A DNA stretch of 30,083 nt from an uncultured Collinsella sp. (GTDB lineage Bacteria; Actinomycetota; Coriobacteriia; Coriobacteriales; Coriobacteriaceae): NCBI GenBank assembly GCA_900544845.1, contig UQWV01000025.1:1-30083 (forward strand). The letters are read 5' to 3'. The position numbers and the translations under genes are program-made. The notes beneath the pieces are model-generated. The model made no database searches and had not been told where the DNA came from. It was given only the letters and a program-made list of their open reading frames with translations. Shown in pieces: positions 1 to 8,673 of the stretch. How positions within the stretch are numbered: the first letter of the stretch is position 1; each line of letters opens with the position of its first letter.

Positions 1-489
1 TCTTTTGAGGACCGTCCTGTTGAGCAGTCGGTAGTGGATGCCATTGTTGAGGCGGGGCGGATTGCTCCTTCTGCTTGTAATAATCATCCAGCCCGTGTGA
101 TGGTGCTGGATACGCCTGAGCTGTTGGAGAAGGCTGCTGCTTGTCAGCCTCGGTTTGCTCGTGATGGGTCTATCTTTGGAGCTCCGCTTGTCTTCCTTAT
201 TTGCAGCGTTACCGATGATGCTTGGGTACGCCCGTATGACCAGATGAATTCCAGTGAAATCGATACGTCCATCGTGTGTGATCAGATGATGATGGAGGCC
301 ACCGAGCAGGGCCTAGGAACGTGCTGGGTATGCCATTTTAAGCCTGAGGTGGCACAGGAGCAGTTCAATCTGCCCAAGGGCGTCTATCCCTATCACATGC
401 TCGTCTGTGGCTATCCCGCCGACCACATCGCCGATCCCGAGCATCGCGAGGCCCGCACTATTCCTCTCTCCAACTTCCTCCTCAAGTAG
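1..489 (+). CDS. Nitroreductase family protein, 3' part (5' end cut by contig edge)
   Basis: The reading frame is open from base 1 to a TAG at 487-489 and gives 162 residues. It begins with the RSFEDRPV-type segment that follows the FMN-binding start of nitroreductases, so the true start lies upstream of the window. Near the visible N-terminus an AGRIAPSACNNHP motif matches the family pattern of substrate and flavin contacts (A..APS..N..P), and further on EATEQGLGTCWV matches the conserved E..GLG..W helix. These proteins are FMN-dependent NAD(P)H oxidoreductases; the substrate cannot be told from sequence. It is the only plus-strand gene and converges on divIVA. Codon use shifts along the gene, from T-ending in the first half to C-ending in the last third. 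Family assignment is firm; the specific function is unknown. Confidence 0.85.
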   Translation, partial: SFEDRPVEQSVVDAIVEAGRIAPSACNNHPARVMVLDTPELLEKAAACQPRFARDGSIFGAPLVFLICSVTDDAWVRPYDQMNSSEIDTSIVCDQMMMEATEQGLGTCWVCHFKPEVAQEQFNLPKGVYPYHMLVCGYPADHIADPEHREARTIPLSNFLLK

Positions 490-532
490 TTTTTGGACAT
501 ACCTTAAAATCTACCTTTTACCACGCGCCCTT

Positions 533-576
533 CGCCGAGTTCTGTCCTATCGCATGCAGAGCTCGGCGTTTTGTTT
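533..576 (+). terminator. Rho-independent terminator after the nitroreductase gene
   Basis: A 12-base-pair stem (533-544 with 557-568, one G-U pair) encloses a 12-base loop and is followed by TTTTGTTT. It lies 44 bases after the nitroreductase stop and is oriented to end plus-strand transcription before it runs into divIVA. Confidence 0.85.
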
Positions 577-595
577 CCCAACCCGTATACAGCCA

Positions 596-626
596 CAAAA
601 AAGGAGCCCGCAGGTGCGAGCTCCTC
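596..626 (-). terminator. Rho-independent terminator after divIVA
   Basis: Read on the minus strand, AGGAGC (625-620) pairs with GCTCCT (607-602) across a 12-base loop, and the stem runs into a stretch of six U residues (602-597). It lies about 30 bases past the divIVA stop and closes the yggS-sepF-yggT-divIVA group. Confidence 0.85.
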
Positions 627-654
627 TTAAGGACACTAGATTGTAGCTCTGATG

Positions 655-1329
655 CTAGTCCAGGTCGTCGGCAGCAAAGTTGTCAATCGGGGCAAAGGGA
701 TCGGCCACGGGGACAACCGGGTCAGCGACGGGCAGCGGCTCGGCGGGAACAGTCACTGCTGGAGAAGCGGCAGAACCGACCGGCGTGGAGGCCATGAGGT
801 CGGCCGGGAAGGAGTTCTGGGCATCGTCCATGAAGTGCTGGATGAGCTTGAGATACTCTGCCTTGAACTCCTCACGGGAAGCCTTGAGACGATCGATCTC
901 CTCGAGCTCGGCCTGCTTTTCGGTCAGAGCCTGGCGGATAACCTCGCGGGCCTTAGCGTCAGCCTCGTTGCGGATACGCTCAGCGTTCTCGTTGGCATCG
1001 TTGACGATGGTCTCAGCGGTCTGCTGGGCAGCGATCAGGGCAGCGGAAATCTGGCGCTCCTGAGCGGAGAAGTCAGGGGCGGGAGCAGCCACGGGGGCGG
1101 CGGGAACGGCTTGGGCGGTGGCATCCTGAGCCTGGGCAAGCTGAGCCTGTGCATCGGCAAGCTGCTGCTCGGTAGCAGTCAGACGACCCTTAAGGTCGAC
1201 GATCTTAGCGAGCATAGCGTCAACCTCGGAGGACAGCGTCTCCAAGAAGACGTCGACCTCGGCAGGATCGTAGCCACGCTTGGCCTCAGAGAAAGTCTGA
1301 GCCTGGATGTCTGCAGGGGTAATAGCCAT
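655..1329 (-). CDS. divIVA: DivIVA-family polar/septal scaffold protein
   Basis: 224 residues. The first 30 residues carry the DivIVA lipid-binding domain signature (F..AKRGYDPAEVDVFLE), which inserts into negatively curved membrane at poles and septa. Two predicted coiled-coil stretches follow, about residues 30-70 and 90-165, split by an Ala/Pro-rich linker at about 70-88. The C-terminal 50 residues are Pro/Val/Ala/Asp-rich and probably unstructured, with a PVADP repeat. In actinobacteria DivIVA (Wag31) directs cell-wall growth and recruits partner proteins; which role applies here is not visible. AAAGGAG lies 8 bases before the ATG and supports this start. It is the last gene of the group, 61 bases after yggT, and ends at a strong terminator. 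Confidence 0.95.
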   Translation of the reverse strand: MAITPADIQAQTFSEAKRGYDPAEVDVFLETLSSEVDAMLAKIVDLKGRLTATEQQLADAQAQLAQAQDATAQAVPAAPVAAPAPDFSAQERQISAALIAAQQTAETIVNDANENAERIRNEADAKAREVIRQALTEKQAELEEIDRLKASREEFKAEYLKLIQHFMDDAQNSFPADLMASTPVGSAASPAVTVPAEPLPVADPVVPVADPFAPIDNFAADDLD

Positions 1330-1390
1330 AACAAGTCTCCTTTTTCATCGCCTCGGCGCTACACGCCCGACGTAAGTTACAAAGTCAGTT

Positions 1391-1672
1391 CTATACGAGT
1401 ATACCTATAAGAAGCTGCAGAACCAGCCTCTGCACCAACTGCAACGCAATAATCGCAACGACCGGCGAAAAATCGATACCGCCCATCGGCGGGATGAAAC
1501 GACGGAACAGGTTGAGCCACGGACCGCACACGCTATCGAGCACCGCAGCAATATCCTGAAGCAAACCGCCCTGCTTCATGGGAATCCACGTCATAAAGCA
1601 GTAGACGACAATGAGCGTGGAATAGAAGTTGAACAGCGTGTTGACCAGCTGGACGATAGTGTAGATGTTGAT
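1391..1672 (-). CDS. yggT: YggT-family small membrane protein, probably with an AUC start
   Basis: With the start at 1672 this is 93 residues, the usual size of the family. Two hydrophobic segments are visible, about residues 8-32 and 68-91, separated by the conserved loop with W-I-P and P-W-L-N-L-F-R-R-F-I-P-P-M-G-G, typical of YggT. No ATG, GTG or TTG exists in this frame between the sepF stop (TAA, 1696-1694) and an internal ATG at 1594. Starting at 1594 would remove most of the first membrane helix and leave 67 residues. An AGGAG at 1683-1679 lies six bases before an ATC at 1672-1670, so AUC is the best start. The function of the family is poorly defined; it is commonly encoded next to sepF and divIVA. 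The family call is firm and the start is inferred. Confidence 0.82.
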   Translation of the reverse strand: MNIYTIVQLVNTLFNFYSTLIVVYCFMTWIPMKQGGLLQDIAAVLDSVCGPWLNLFRRFIPPMGGIDFSPVVAIIALQLVQRLVLQLLIGILV

Positions 1673-1683
1673 GGGAATCTCCT
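1670..1683 (-). promoter_or_regulatory. Shine-Dalgarno that fixes a non-canonical yggT start
   Basis: On the minus strand AGGAG (1683-1679) precedes ATC (1672-1670) by six bases, the normal spacing. The only other initiator-like codon in frame is an ATT directly touching the SD, which is too close. The site lies 11 bases after the sepF stop codon. Confidence 0.6.
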
Positions 1684-1693
1684 CGTCTTGTCT

Positions 1694-2416
1694 TTACTTA
1701 AGGTAGCCGTCGGCACGAAGCTTCTTGAGATCGGAATCTTTGACCTCGCAACCGGCGGGCAGCACCATGAACACGCGGTCGCCTACCTCCTTGACCGTGG
1801 CGCCCAGACCGCAGGCAAAGCCGTAAGAGAAGTCCAAGACGCGCTTGGCAACTTCGGTGCGTACGCCCACAAAAATCAGTGCGACAGGCTGCTTGGTGCG
1901 AACGCGGCGCACCACGGTCTCCACGTCGTCATAGCTCTCGGGGCGCAGGACATAGGCCGGCAGCTGCGGCGTGGCGTTGATGATATTGCTCGCATAGGCC
2001 GAGGCATCGCTCGGTGCAGGCGCGGGTGCAGCGGCGGCACGGGCGCGGGTGTTCTCGGCGTAGCTCGACGGCGTGTCATAGGCACCAGGACGATAACCGC
2101 TCGCAACACTGTCCTGCGAGCGCGAAGGCGGGTTATACGTCGTGGCATGGCGGGAGTCATCGCCGACCAGCTGGCCGGAGCGCGTATACACGGCAACCGA
2201 CTCAGCTTCACCGCGGCGCGTCTGACCAAGCAGGCCGTTGCTCGGCTCGTCTTGGGTGTAGAAGCCCTCGCCCGAAGCACCGCTGTAGCCGTTGCCCTGA
2301 TAACTATCGTCATAGCCGTCATCGTAGCCGTAGTCGTCGTCCTGGCCATAACCCTGGTCGTAACCCTGCTGGCCGCCCAGGTGCATCTTATTTTTAATCT
2401 CGTCAAGGAAGCCCAT
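1694..2416 (-). CDS. sepF: SepF, FtsZ membrane-anchor protein of the divisome
   Basis: 240 residues with the ATG at 2416. An in-frame extension to 2467 lacks the family N-terminus, and GAGAGG lies 8 bases before the chosen ATG. Residues 1-15 (MGFLDEIKNKMHLGG) form the amphipathic membrane-targeting helix. Residues about 18-55 are an unusual Tyr/Asp/Gly-rich low-complexity stretch, and 55-150 a Ser/Ala/Pro linker. Residues about 152-240 are the conserved SepF core that dimerises and binds the FtsZ C-terminal peptide. At 240 residues it is longer than the common 140-200 because of the linker. With no ftsA in the cluster, SepF is the likely main FtsZ tether. It lies 60 bases after yggS and in the same frame as yggT beyond its stop. 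Confidence 0.95.
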   Translation of the reverse strand: MGFLDEIKNKMHLGGQQGYDQGYGQDDDYGYDDGYDDSYQGNGYSGASGEGFYTQDEPSNGLLGQTRRGEAESVAVYTRSGQLVGDDSRHATTYNPPSRSQDSVASGYRPGAYDTPSSYAENTRARAAAAPAPAPSDASAYASNIINATPQLPAYVLRPESYDDVETVVRRVRTKQPVALIFVGVRTEVAKRVLDFSYGFACGLGATVKEVGDRVFMVLPAGCEVKDSDLKKLRADGYLK

Positions 2417-2476
2417 GGTTGTGTCCTCTCGCGGTTTAGTGCAGGCGCCCCGATAATCAGTGCGCACTTCAGAGCC

Positions 2477-3214
2477 TTATTTTACTGCAAACTCCGGGCT
2501 AAATACTACCCTGCCCAGGCGAACGAGCGTAGAGCCCTCCTCAAGGGCAGGCTCAAAGTCCTCGCTCATGCCGCAGGAAAGCTCAGGCAGGTTCAAATCG
2601 GGATGCGCCGCCTCCAGCTCATCCCTCAGCTCACGAAGCCCCGCAAAGGTGCGGCGTGCCACATCCTTATTCCCCCGGGGCGCCATAGTCATAAGCCCCT
2701 GTACGCAAATTCCCTCAAGTTCCGCAAGCTCACCCGCGGCGGCGCGAATCTCATCGGGCGAAAAGCCTCCCTTCGACTCCTCACCACTCACATTGACCTC
2801 GATGAGCACACGCTGGGGGCCGGCGAGCTCGCCTGCCTCAATCTTGCGGACAGCACGGCTCGAGATCGCCTGTGCCAGATGCAGCGAACCCACCGAGTGA
2901 ATCAGCTCGGCTGAGCCCAGCACCGCATTGATCTTATTGGTCTGCAGGTTGCCGATCATATCGAAGCGCACCTCGGGCAGCTCCGGATGCTCCGCCAGAC
3001 CCGTGAGCTTGCGAACCAGCTCCTGCGGGCGGTTCTCGGCAAAATGGCGATACCCCGCCTGGATGGCGGCAACGGTCTCATCGACACCAACGGTCTTGGA
3101 CACGGCAATGAGGCGCGCGGCGTCGTGGGGGCGGCCCGCGCGATCGAGCGCCGCATAAAAACGTTCCAGAATCTGCTCGCGGCGAGCGCGCATCAAGTCC
3201 AAATAGTTATCCAT
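2477..3214 (-). CDS. yggS: YggS/YlmE-type PLP homeostasis protein
   Basis: 245 residues from the ATG at 3214, chosen because GGAGG lies 9 bases upstream and the protein then starts in family register; an extension to 3298 would run through the hairpin behind phoU. It is a single-domain, fold-type III PLP-binding TIM barrel of the YggS/PROSC family. Visible landmarks are LIAVSKTV with the PLP lysine (about residue 36), FAENRPQELV, FDMIGNLQTNK (the common family form is HFIGxLQxNK), NVSGEESKGGF, GLMTMAP and LSCGMSEDFEPAL. The family buffers pyridoxal phosphate and affects amino-acid balance, with no known catalytic turnover. In Gram-positive bacteria it usually sits next to sepF, as here. It is the first gene after the hairpin behind phoU; no clear promoter is visible in the 50 bases between. 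Confidence 0.95.
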   Translation of the reverse strand: MDNYLDLMRARREQILERFYAALDRAGRPHDAARLIAVSKTVGVDETVAAIQAGYRHFAENRPQELVRKLTGLAEHPELPEVRFDMIGNLQTNKINAVLGSAELIHSVGSLHLAQAISSRAVRKIEAGELAGPQRVLIEVNVSGEESKGGFSPDEIRAAAGELAELEGICVQGLMTMAPRGNKDVARRTFAGLRELRDELEAAHPDLNLPELSCGMSEDFEPALEEGSTLVRLGRVVFSPEFAVK

Positions 3215-3261
3215 TGCCAATCGCCTCCGCTGACAGCCAAACAAGTAGTCCCATGCTAACG

Positions 3262-3297
3262 CAAGAGCGCGGCCCCGCATGTGCAAGGCCGCGCTCA
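3262..3297 (-). terminator. GC-rich hairpin downstream of phoU, probable terminator
   Basis: A perfect 10-base-pair stem (3265-3274 with 3287-3296, GAGCGCGGCC arms) has a 12-base loop. On the minus strand it is followed only by TTGCGTT, a weak U-tract, so termination may be partial and yggS-divIVA may receive some read-through. Confidence 0.6.
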
Positions 3298-3333
3298 CTT
3301 AGGTATTTACAATCTTTCGACGAACGGGGTCAC

Positions 3334-4191
3334 TTACTCCTCGTCGTCCTCGCCATCGTCCTCGTCCTCAAGATGATCGAGCAGGTAGCGAAGACCCTCG
3401 CTGACCTCGTTGGCGGGCACCTTGGCAACGTAACGCGCGTCGACGGCGGGCCTCATGATAACACCCTCGCCCGAAGGCACGCGCATGCTCTCGAGCTCAT
3501 CCTCGTCCACACGGGCGATATCGCCGGCGTTCATACGCTGACCAGTCAACAGGAAGGTCAGACGGCAAGCGGCATCGATGGAAATGGAAGCGATGCGATC
3601 GAGGTAGCGCGAAACCATGATGGCGCGGCGCAGGTCGTCATAGTTGCTGTCGTCGTCCATAAAGTCGCCCGTATCCATACGATTAAAGGTGCGGAAGAAC
3701 TTCTCGTAGGCGGCGTGCACTGGCTCGTCCTCGACGGCCAGGTTGCAGATGATGGACATGTCATTGGTGACGAGCGCAGAAAGCGAAGAGCCCAGCACCT
3801 GGTAGACGGCCTCAGCCTCGGCCTTAACCGTGCCGACAAGCTCCTGGGGCAGCGAGATGTCGGCCTTGATCATATGACGCGTGGCACGGCAGATCTGACG
3901 GACCTTATCGGTCATGCGCTGCAGGTTAAAGTCGACGTAGATGATCGTCTGAAGCAGGCGGAAGTCGGAGGCGACCGGTGACTGCGTGGCGATCAGGTTG
4001 TAGCAGACGGCCTCCAGGTTGGCGCAGCGCGCGTCAATCGAAAGCGTACGTTTCTTGGTCTTGGTGGCGAGCTTGCGGTCGTCGGTCACATAGGCCTTCA
4101 CGGCATCGTGGAGGGCCAGATCGACGGCCTCGTAGATGCTCAGCATCTCGTGACGGGCCTCGACGAGCTGACGGGAAAACAGTTTGCGCAT
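3334..4191 (-). CDS. phoU: PhoU-like phosphate-signalling protein
   Basis: 285 residues, all-helical, with two PhoU three-helix repeats (about residues 8-110 and 120-222) and a C-terminal extension of about 60 residues ending in an acidic run (EDEDDGEDDEE). PhoU links the Pst transporter to the Pho two-component sensor and restrains phosphate uptake; it acts on the cytoplasmic face of the membrane. The metal-binding E/D..D signatures look degenerate: where most PhoU proteins have LERIGDH-like motifs this has LQRMTDK in repeat 1 and LDRIASISID in repeat 2. It follows pstB after 92 bases, the standard pst order, and is the last gene before the hairpin at 3262-3297. No phoB/phoR pair is encoded in the window. 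Family membership is clear from sequence and context. Confidence 0.9.
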   Translation of the reverse strand: MRKLFSRQLVEARHEMLSIYEAVDLALHDAVKAYVTDDRKLATKTKKRTLSIDARCANLEAVCYNLIATQSPVASDFRLLQTIIYVDFNLQRMTDKVRQICRATRHMIKADISLPQELVGTVKAEAEAVYQVLGSSLSALVTNDMSIICNLAVEDEPVHAAYEKFFRTFNRMDTGDFMDDDSNYDDLRRAIMVSRYLDRIASISIDAACRLTFLLTGQRMNAGDIARVDEDELESMRVPSGEGVIMRPAVDARYVAKVPANEVSEGLRYLLDHLEDEDDGEDDEE

Positions 4192-4283
4192 GGTTCACTC
4201 CAATCAGTTGGGTGCGGTCATGCCGCCCGCACAGTGAATACGCACCGGACCAGGTCCGATCGGCTTGGGACTAGTCGCACCGA

Positions 4284-5087
<804 letters not shown>

Positions 5088-5099
5088 GGGACTCCTTAA

Positions 5100-6005
5100 C
5101 TAGCGACGCTTGCGCGACAGGAAGCGCGCAAACAGGTTGAAGGCCAGAATGATCACCATCAGCAAGAGCGCGGTGCCGTAGGCTGCGTTCATGTTGATGC
5201 CGTCGTTGGCAAGCAGGTACAGGTGAACCGTCATGGGGCGGCCGGAATCGAGCGGCGAAATAGGTAGATTGATGGCCTGGCCCATGGTGTAGAGCACCAC
5301 CGCGGTCTCGCCAATGGCGCGGCCGATGGCGAGGACGATGCCCGTGGCAATACGGCCAAAGGCAGAAGGAAGCACAATCTTGGAGACAACCTGCCACTTG
5401 GTGGCGCCCAGGCCGTACGCGCCCCAACGGATATAGCGCGGGACGGCGCGAATGGCCTCTTCGGTGGTGCGCATGACGATGGGAAGCATCAAGAGCGCGA
5501 GCGCCAGAGCGGCCGAGACCATCGAAAGGCCCAGGCCCATGGCCTCGACAAACAAGGCGTAGCCAAACAGGCCCATAACGATGGAGGGCACCGAGGCCAA
5601 AGCGTCAGCAGCGTAGCGAATGAGCTCGACGACCTTGCCCTGCTTGGCGTACTCGGCCAGATAGACGGCTGCCAGCACAGCGATCGGCGTGCAGATAAGC
5701 ATGGCGAGCGCCGTCACATAGACGGTCGAGACGATCGTGGGCCAAATACCGCCCTCGGCGTTGACGCCCTGGGGCCAACCGAAGATAAAGTCGAGCGAGA
5801 TGTGTGGCAGGCCGTTGATGACCACGTAGGCGATGATAGCGACCAGCACCAGCGTGGTGATGTATGCCGCGGCACGGAACACGCCAAGCATGATCTTGTT
5901 GGACAGGTCCTTGTTGATGCGGCCCTTCTTGCCGTGGGAAAGGGCACGCTTGATGCGCTCGCGCGACGAGGTCGTATCGACCGTCGTGTCAACGGAATCG
6001 GACAT
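5100..6005 (-). CDS. pstA: Phosphate ABC transporter permease PstA
   Basis: 301 residues with about six membrane helices, the first at about residues 40-65. The EAA loop that contacts the ATPase is visible as EEAIRAVP...GALGATKW-like sequence (here WGAYGLGATKWQVV) followed by VLPSAFGRIATGIVLAIGRAIGE, characteristic of PstA. The N-terminal 35 residues are charged and cytoplasmic. The ATG lies three bases after the pstC stop, with GAGGGGGTAGG overlapping that stop as the ribosome site, so translation is probably coupled. Confidence 0.97.
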   Translation of the reverse strand: MSDSVDTTVDTTSSRERIKRALSHGKKGRINKDLSNKIMLGVFRAAAYITTLVLVAIIAYVVINGLPHISLDFIFGWPQGVNAEGGIWPTIVSTVYVTALAMLICTPIAVLAAVYLAEYAKQGKVVELIRYAADALASVPSIVMGLFGYALFVEAMGLGLSMVSAALALALLMLPIVMRTTEEAIRAVPRYIRWGAYGLGATKWQVVSKIVLPSAFGRIATGIVLAIGRAIGETAVVLYTMGQAINLPISPLDSGRPMTVHLYLLANDGINMNAAYGTALLLMVIILAFNLFARFLSRKRR

Positions 6006-6008
6006 AGC

Positions 6009-6935
6009 CTACCCCCTCTTCTTCTTGGAAACCAGGCGGACGATGCCCACCAGCGTGGCGGAAATGATAAACAGGACCACGCCCATGCCGAACAGCGCCG
6101 AGCGATGCAGACCCGAGGAATAGCTCATGTCGAGCGCAATCTGGCTCGTGAGCGTCGAGATGGGGCTCGCAATGCTGTCGGGAATAACCGGGGCGTTACC
6201 CACGACCATGAGCACGGCCATGGTCTCGCCGATGGCACGGCCCATACCCAGCACGATGGCATCCACGATACCCAGCTTGGCGGCAGGTAACACGACCTTA
6301 TAGATAGTCTGCCACTTGGTGGCGCCCATGGCATACGATGCCTCGCGAATGCCCATGGGAATGGAATTGAGAGCATCGATGGTAAGCGTCGTGATGGTGG
6401 GCACGATCATAATGGCGAGCACGAACCACGCCGTCAGCGCGCCAAAACCAAGACCGCCGGTCAGTTGTGCGATAAACGGGCGGATGATGATCATGCCAAA
6501 GAAGCCATAGATGATAGAAGGGATGCCGGCCAACAGGTCAACGGCAGGGCTGATGAGCTTGCGCACGCGCTTGCTGGCGATCTCGACCAGATACACGGCC
6601 GTGCCCACGCCTAGGGGCACACCCATGGCGAGTGCACCGACGGTCACCAGACCCGAGCCGGCAAGCAGCGACACGATGCCGTAGTGACCCTCAGAGGGCG
6701 CCCACGTAAAGCTAAAGAAGTCCGCCAGACCGATGTCGGTAAAGACGGGCAGCGCCGAGTACGTGGTAAAGACAAAAATCAGGATGACGGTAACGACCGC
6801 CAAGAACGCGCAGGCAAAGAAGATCCACTGCAGCGCCTTCTCCTTGATATAGGTACTGCGCGATACGAGCGCCAGCTCGCGCTTCTTGGGCGTCTGAACA
6901 TTCCGCTCAGTCTGGGAGTTTTCCTGTGCTTCCAT
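6009..6935 (-). CDS. pstC: Phosphate ABC transporter permease PstC
   Basis: 308 residues from the ATG at 6935. A GTG nine bases upstream (6944) is also in frame, but AAGGGGAG is 8 bases from the ATG and too close to the GTG. About six membrane helices follow a 35-residue charged N-terminus. The EAA loop is in REASYAMGATKWQTIYKVVLPAA followed by IVLGMGRAIGETMAV, characteristic of PstC. It forms the membrane channel with PstA. The gene starts one base after the pstS stop, so the two are tightly coupled. Confidence 0.97.
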   Translation of the reverse strand: MEAQENSQTERNVQTPKKRELALVSRSTYIKEKALQWIFFACAFLAVVTVILIFVFTTYSALPVFTDIGLADFFSFTWAPSEGHYGIVSLLAGSGLVTVGALAMGVPLGVGTAVYLVEIASKRVRKLISPAVDLLAGIPSIIYGFFGMIIIRPFIAQLTGGLGFGALTAWFVLAIMIVPTITTLTIDALNSIPMGIREASYAMGATKWQTIYKVVLPAAKLGIVDAIVLGMGRAIGETMAVLMVVGNAPVIPDSIASPISTLTSQIALDMSYSSGLHRSALFGMGVVLFIISATLVGIVRLVSKKKRG

Positions 6936-6936
6936 G

Positions 6937-7773
6937 CTACTCACTCCCCTTCTCGTCGTTGGTGACGGGGATAAAGCCCGCCTCGCGAATCTGCTTGTCC
7001 ATCTTTTCGGACGTCACATAGTCGATGTAATCCTGCGCCTGCTGCGAAGGCGCACCCTTCACAAAGAAGTAAAGGTCGCGTGAGATGGGATAGCCGCCGC
7101 TCGCGACCGTCTTCTCGGACGCCTCAACATGATTGACCGAGACGGCCTTGACCGAGGTCTTGGCGTTGAGGCTATCGACGAAGCCCAGCGAAATGTAGCC
7201 GATAGCCCCGCGCGAACGAGATACCACGTCGCGCACCTGGCCCGTGCCCGAAAGAACGGCCGAGCGGCGATCGAACGGGGTGCCGTCCATCACGATGGTG
7301 CGGAAGGCTTCACGCGTGCCAGACGCCTCATCTCGGTTGATAACCTGAATCCTCAGGTCCTCGCCACCGACTTCTTTCCAGTTGGTGATCTTGCCGGCAT
7401 AGATATCGCGGAGCTGCTCGGTCGAGAGGTTATCGACGGGGTTGTCTTCGTTCACGATGACCGCGATACCGTCGTGGGCAATGACGATGGGAGTCAGGCC
7501 CAGATCCTGTTCGTCGGCATTGAGTCCACGGGAGGAGCTGGCGATATCGGCCGTGCCAGCGCTGACGGCTTCGATGCCAGCGGAAGAGCCCAAACCGGAA
7601 ACGAGCACGTCGATGCCGGTCTCCTCCTTAAAGCCCTCTGCCGCAATTTCGGCGATAGGAAGGCAGGTCGTGGAGCCGGCCACGGTAATGGAAGAGGTAG
7701 AAGATCCCGAAGAACAGGCGCACAGCGTAAGCGTAAGCACAGCGGCGCTCAGGACCGATACGATCTTTCTCAT
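6937..7773 (-). CDS. pstS: Phosphate-binding lipoprotein PstS
   Basis: 278 residues. The N-terminus is a lipoprotein signal: charged MRK, hydrophobic 4-17, lipobox LCAC with the lipidated cysteine at position 20. A Ser-rich spacer leads into the PBP-like II fold. Phosphate-contacting loops are recognisable: AGSTTCLPI, SGLGSSAGIEAVSAGTADIASSSR and NRDEASGTREAF. It captures phosphate outside the membrane and delivers it to PstC/PstA. The ATG overlaps the pgeF stop as ATGA (7773-7770), which indicates translational coupling to pgeF rather than a separate promoter directly upstream. Confidence 0.97.
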   Translation of the reverse strand: MRKIVSVLSAAVLTLTLCACSSGSSTSSITVAGSTTCLPIAEIAAEGFKEETGIDVLVSGLGSSAGIEAVSAGTADIASSSRGLNADEQDLGLTPIVIAHDGIAVIVNEDNPVDNLSTEQLRDIYAGKITNWKEVGGEDLRIQVINRDEASGTREAFRTIVMDGTPFDRRSAVLSGTGQVRDVVSRSRGAIGYISLGFVDSLNAKTSVKAVSVNHVEASEKTVASGGYPISRDLYFFVKGAPSQQAQDYIDYVTSEKMDKQIREAGFIPVTNDEKGSE

Positions 7774-8570
7774 AGCATCACGCCGATCGCAGCATGGCGC
7801 CCACAGGTGCCGTCCTCGTTACGGTAGGAATAAAAGCGGTCGTTCTGACGCACAGTCGAAAGCTGGGTATCCACGATATTATCCGCGTCCACACCGGCAT
7901 CTACCAGCGCCTCACAAATGGCAGCGGAAAGATCGAGCATGCGAGAGGCACTCGCATCGATGCAAGAGAACTCGACGGCAAAGCGATCCATGAGTTCCTG
8001 GGATACCTCATATTCGTCAGCCAAGATATGGGGGCCGATATAGGCGGAAACGTCGCTCGCATCGCAGCCGGCAGCATCGCAAAGCGCCTGGCACGCCTTG
8101 GCAGAAATACGTGCAATCGTGCCCTTCCAACCGGAGTGCACCACGGCAAATCCGCCAGGGGCCACCAGCACCACGGGAACACAGTCGGCAAAGCAGAGCA
8201 GCACGGGCACGTCATGGGCCGTACAGACGATGGCATCGCAGCCCTCGGCAATCTGCTCGCGAACAGCCTCAAGATCGTCGGCGCCGTTCGAAGTCACCGT
8301 AACGATATGGTCACCATGTACCTGATTGGGCACGAGCAGATTATGCTCGCACTCAGTGGCGCCCATAGCTTCGAGCGCTCGACGACGATTTTCTTGAACA
8401 GCAAAGGGGTCATCGCCTACATGCGAGCCCAGGTTGAGCGAGGAGTACGCATCTTCAGAAACGCCACCGGTGCGCTCGGTAAAGGCAAAGCGGACATCGG
8501 ATGTCGCGCCCTCCACCAACGTAACTCCATCATGGTCGACACGCGAAACGTTGTCCGCACGTGCTGCCAT
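7770..8570 (-). CDS. pgeF: PgeF/YlmD-type multicopper-oxidase-fold purine nucleoside enzyme
   Basis: 266 residues from the ATG at 8570, preceded by AGGAGG with 7-base spacing. The family (YfiH, YlmD, human LACC1/FAMIN) carries a metal site of two histidines and a cysteine, visible as NQVHGD, FADCVPV and AVVHSGWKG. Members have been reported to phosphorolyse purine nucleosides, deaminate adenosine and cleave methylthioadenosine; an editing role in peptidoglycan synthesis was proposed for E. coli. Its usual Gram-positive neighbours are ftsZ, yggS and sepF. Here ftsZ lies upstream as usual, but the next gene is pstS, joined by an ATGA overlap. It is cut off from ftsZ by a strong terminator, so it is the first gene of the phosphate operon. 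Confidence 0.93.
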   Translation of the reverse strand: MAARADNVSRVDHDGVTLVEGATSDVRFAFTERTGGVSEDAYSSLNLGSHVGDDPFAVQENRRRALEAMGATECEHNLLVPNQVHGDHIVTVTSNGADDLEAVREQIAEGCDAIVCTAHDVPVLLCFADCVPVVLVAPGGFAVVHSGWKGTIARISAKACQALCDAAGCDASDVSAYIGPHILADEYEVSQELMDRFAVEFSCIDASASRMLDLSAAICEALVDAGVDADNIVDTQLSTVRQNDRFYSYRNEDGTCGRHAAIGVML

Positions 8571-8621
8571 ACTAAAGCCTCCTAATAACACAAGTACCGC
8601 GGCGTCGCCGCGCAGTCCGCG

Positions 8622-8654
8622 TTTATACGGCTGTCATACTTCCTTAAAAGGATA
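8622..8654 (-). promoter_or_regulatory. Candidate -10 elements for the pgeF-pst operon
   Basis: Two possible -10 boxes lie upstream of pgeF on the minus strand: TATAAA at 8627-8622 and TATCCT at 8654-8649. Neither has a good -35 at 17 bases. For TATCCT the -35 position falls on the direct repeat at 8674-8691, as expected for an activator-dependent promoter. Weak on its own. Confidence 0.35.
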
Positions 8655-8673
8655 CCCGCAGCGGTAGGGACCA

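Noticed and set aside
4192..4283. The 92-base pstB-phoU gap checked for a terminator or promoter.
   Set aside because: Only short dyads (GATCGG/CCGATC and GGACC-A-GGTCC) are present, without a U-tract or promoter pair; it reads as a plain intergenic spacer.
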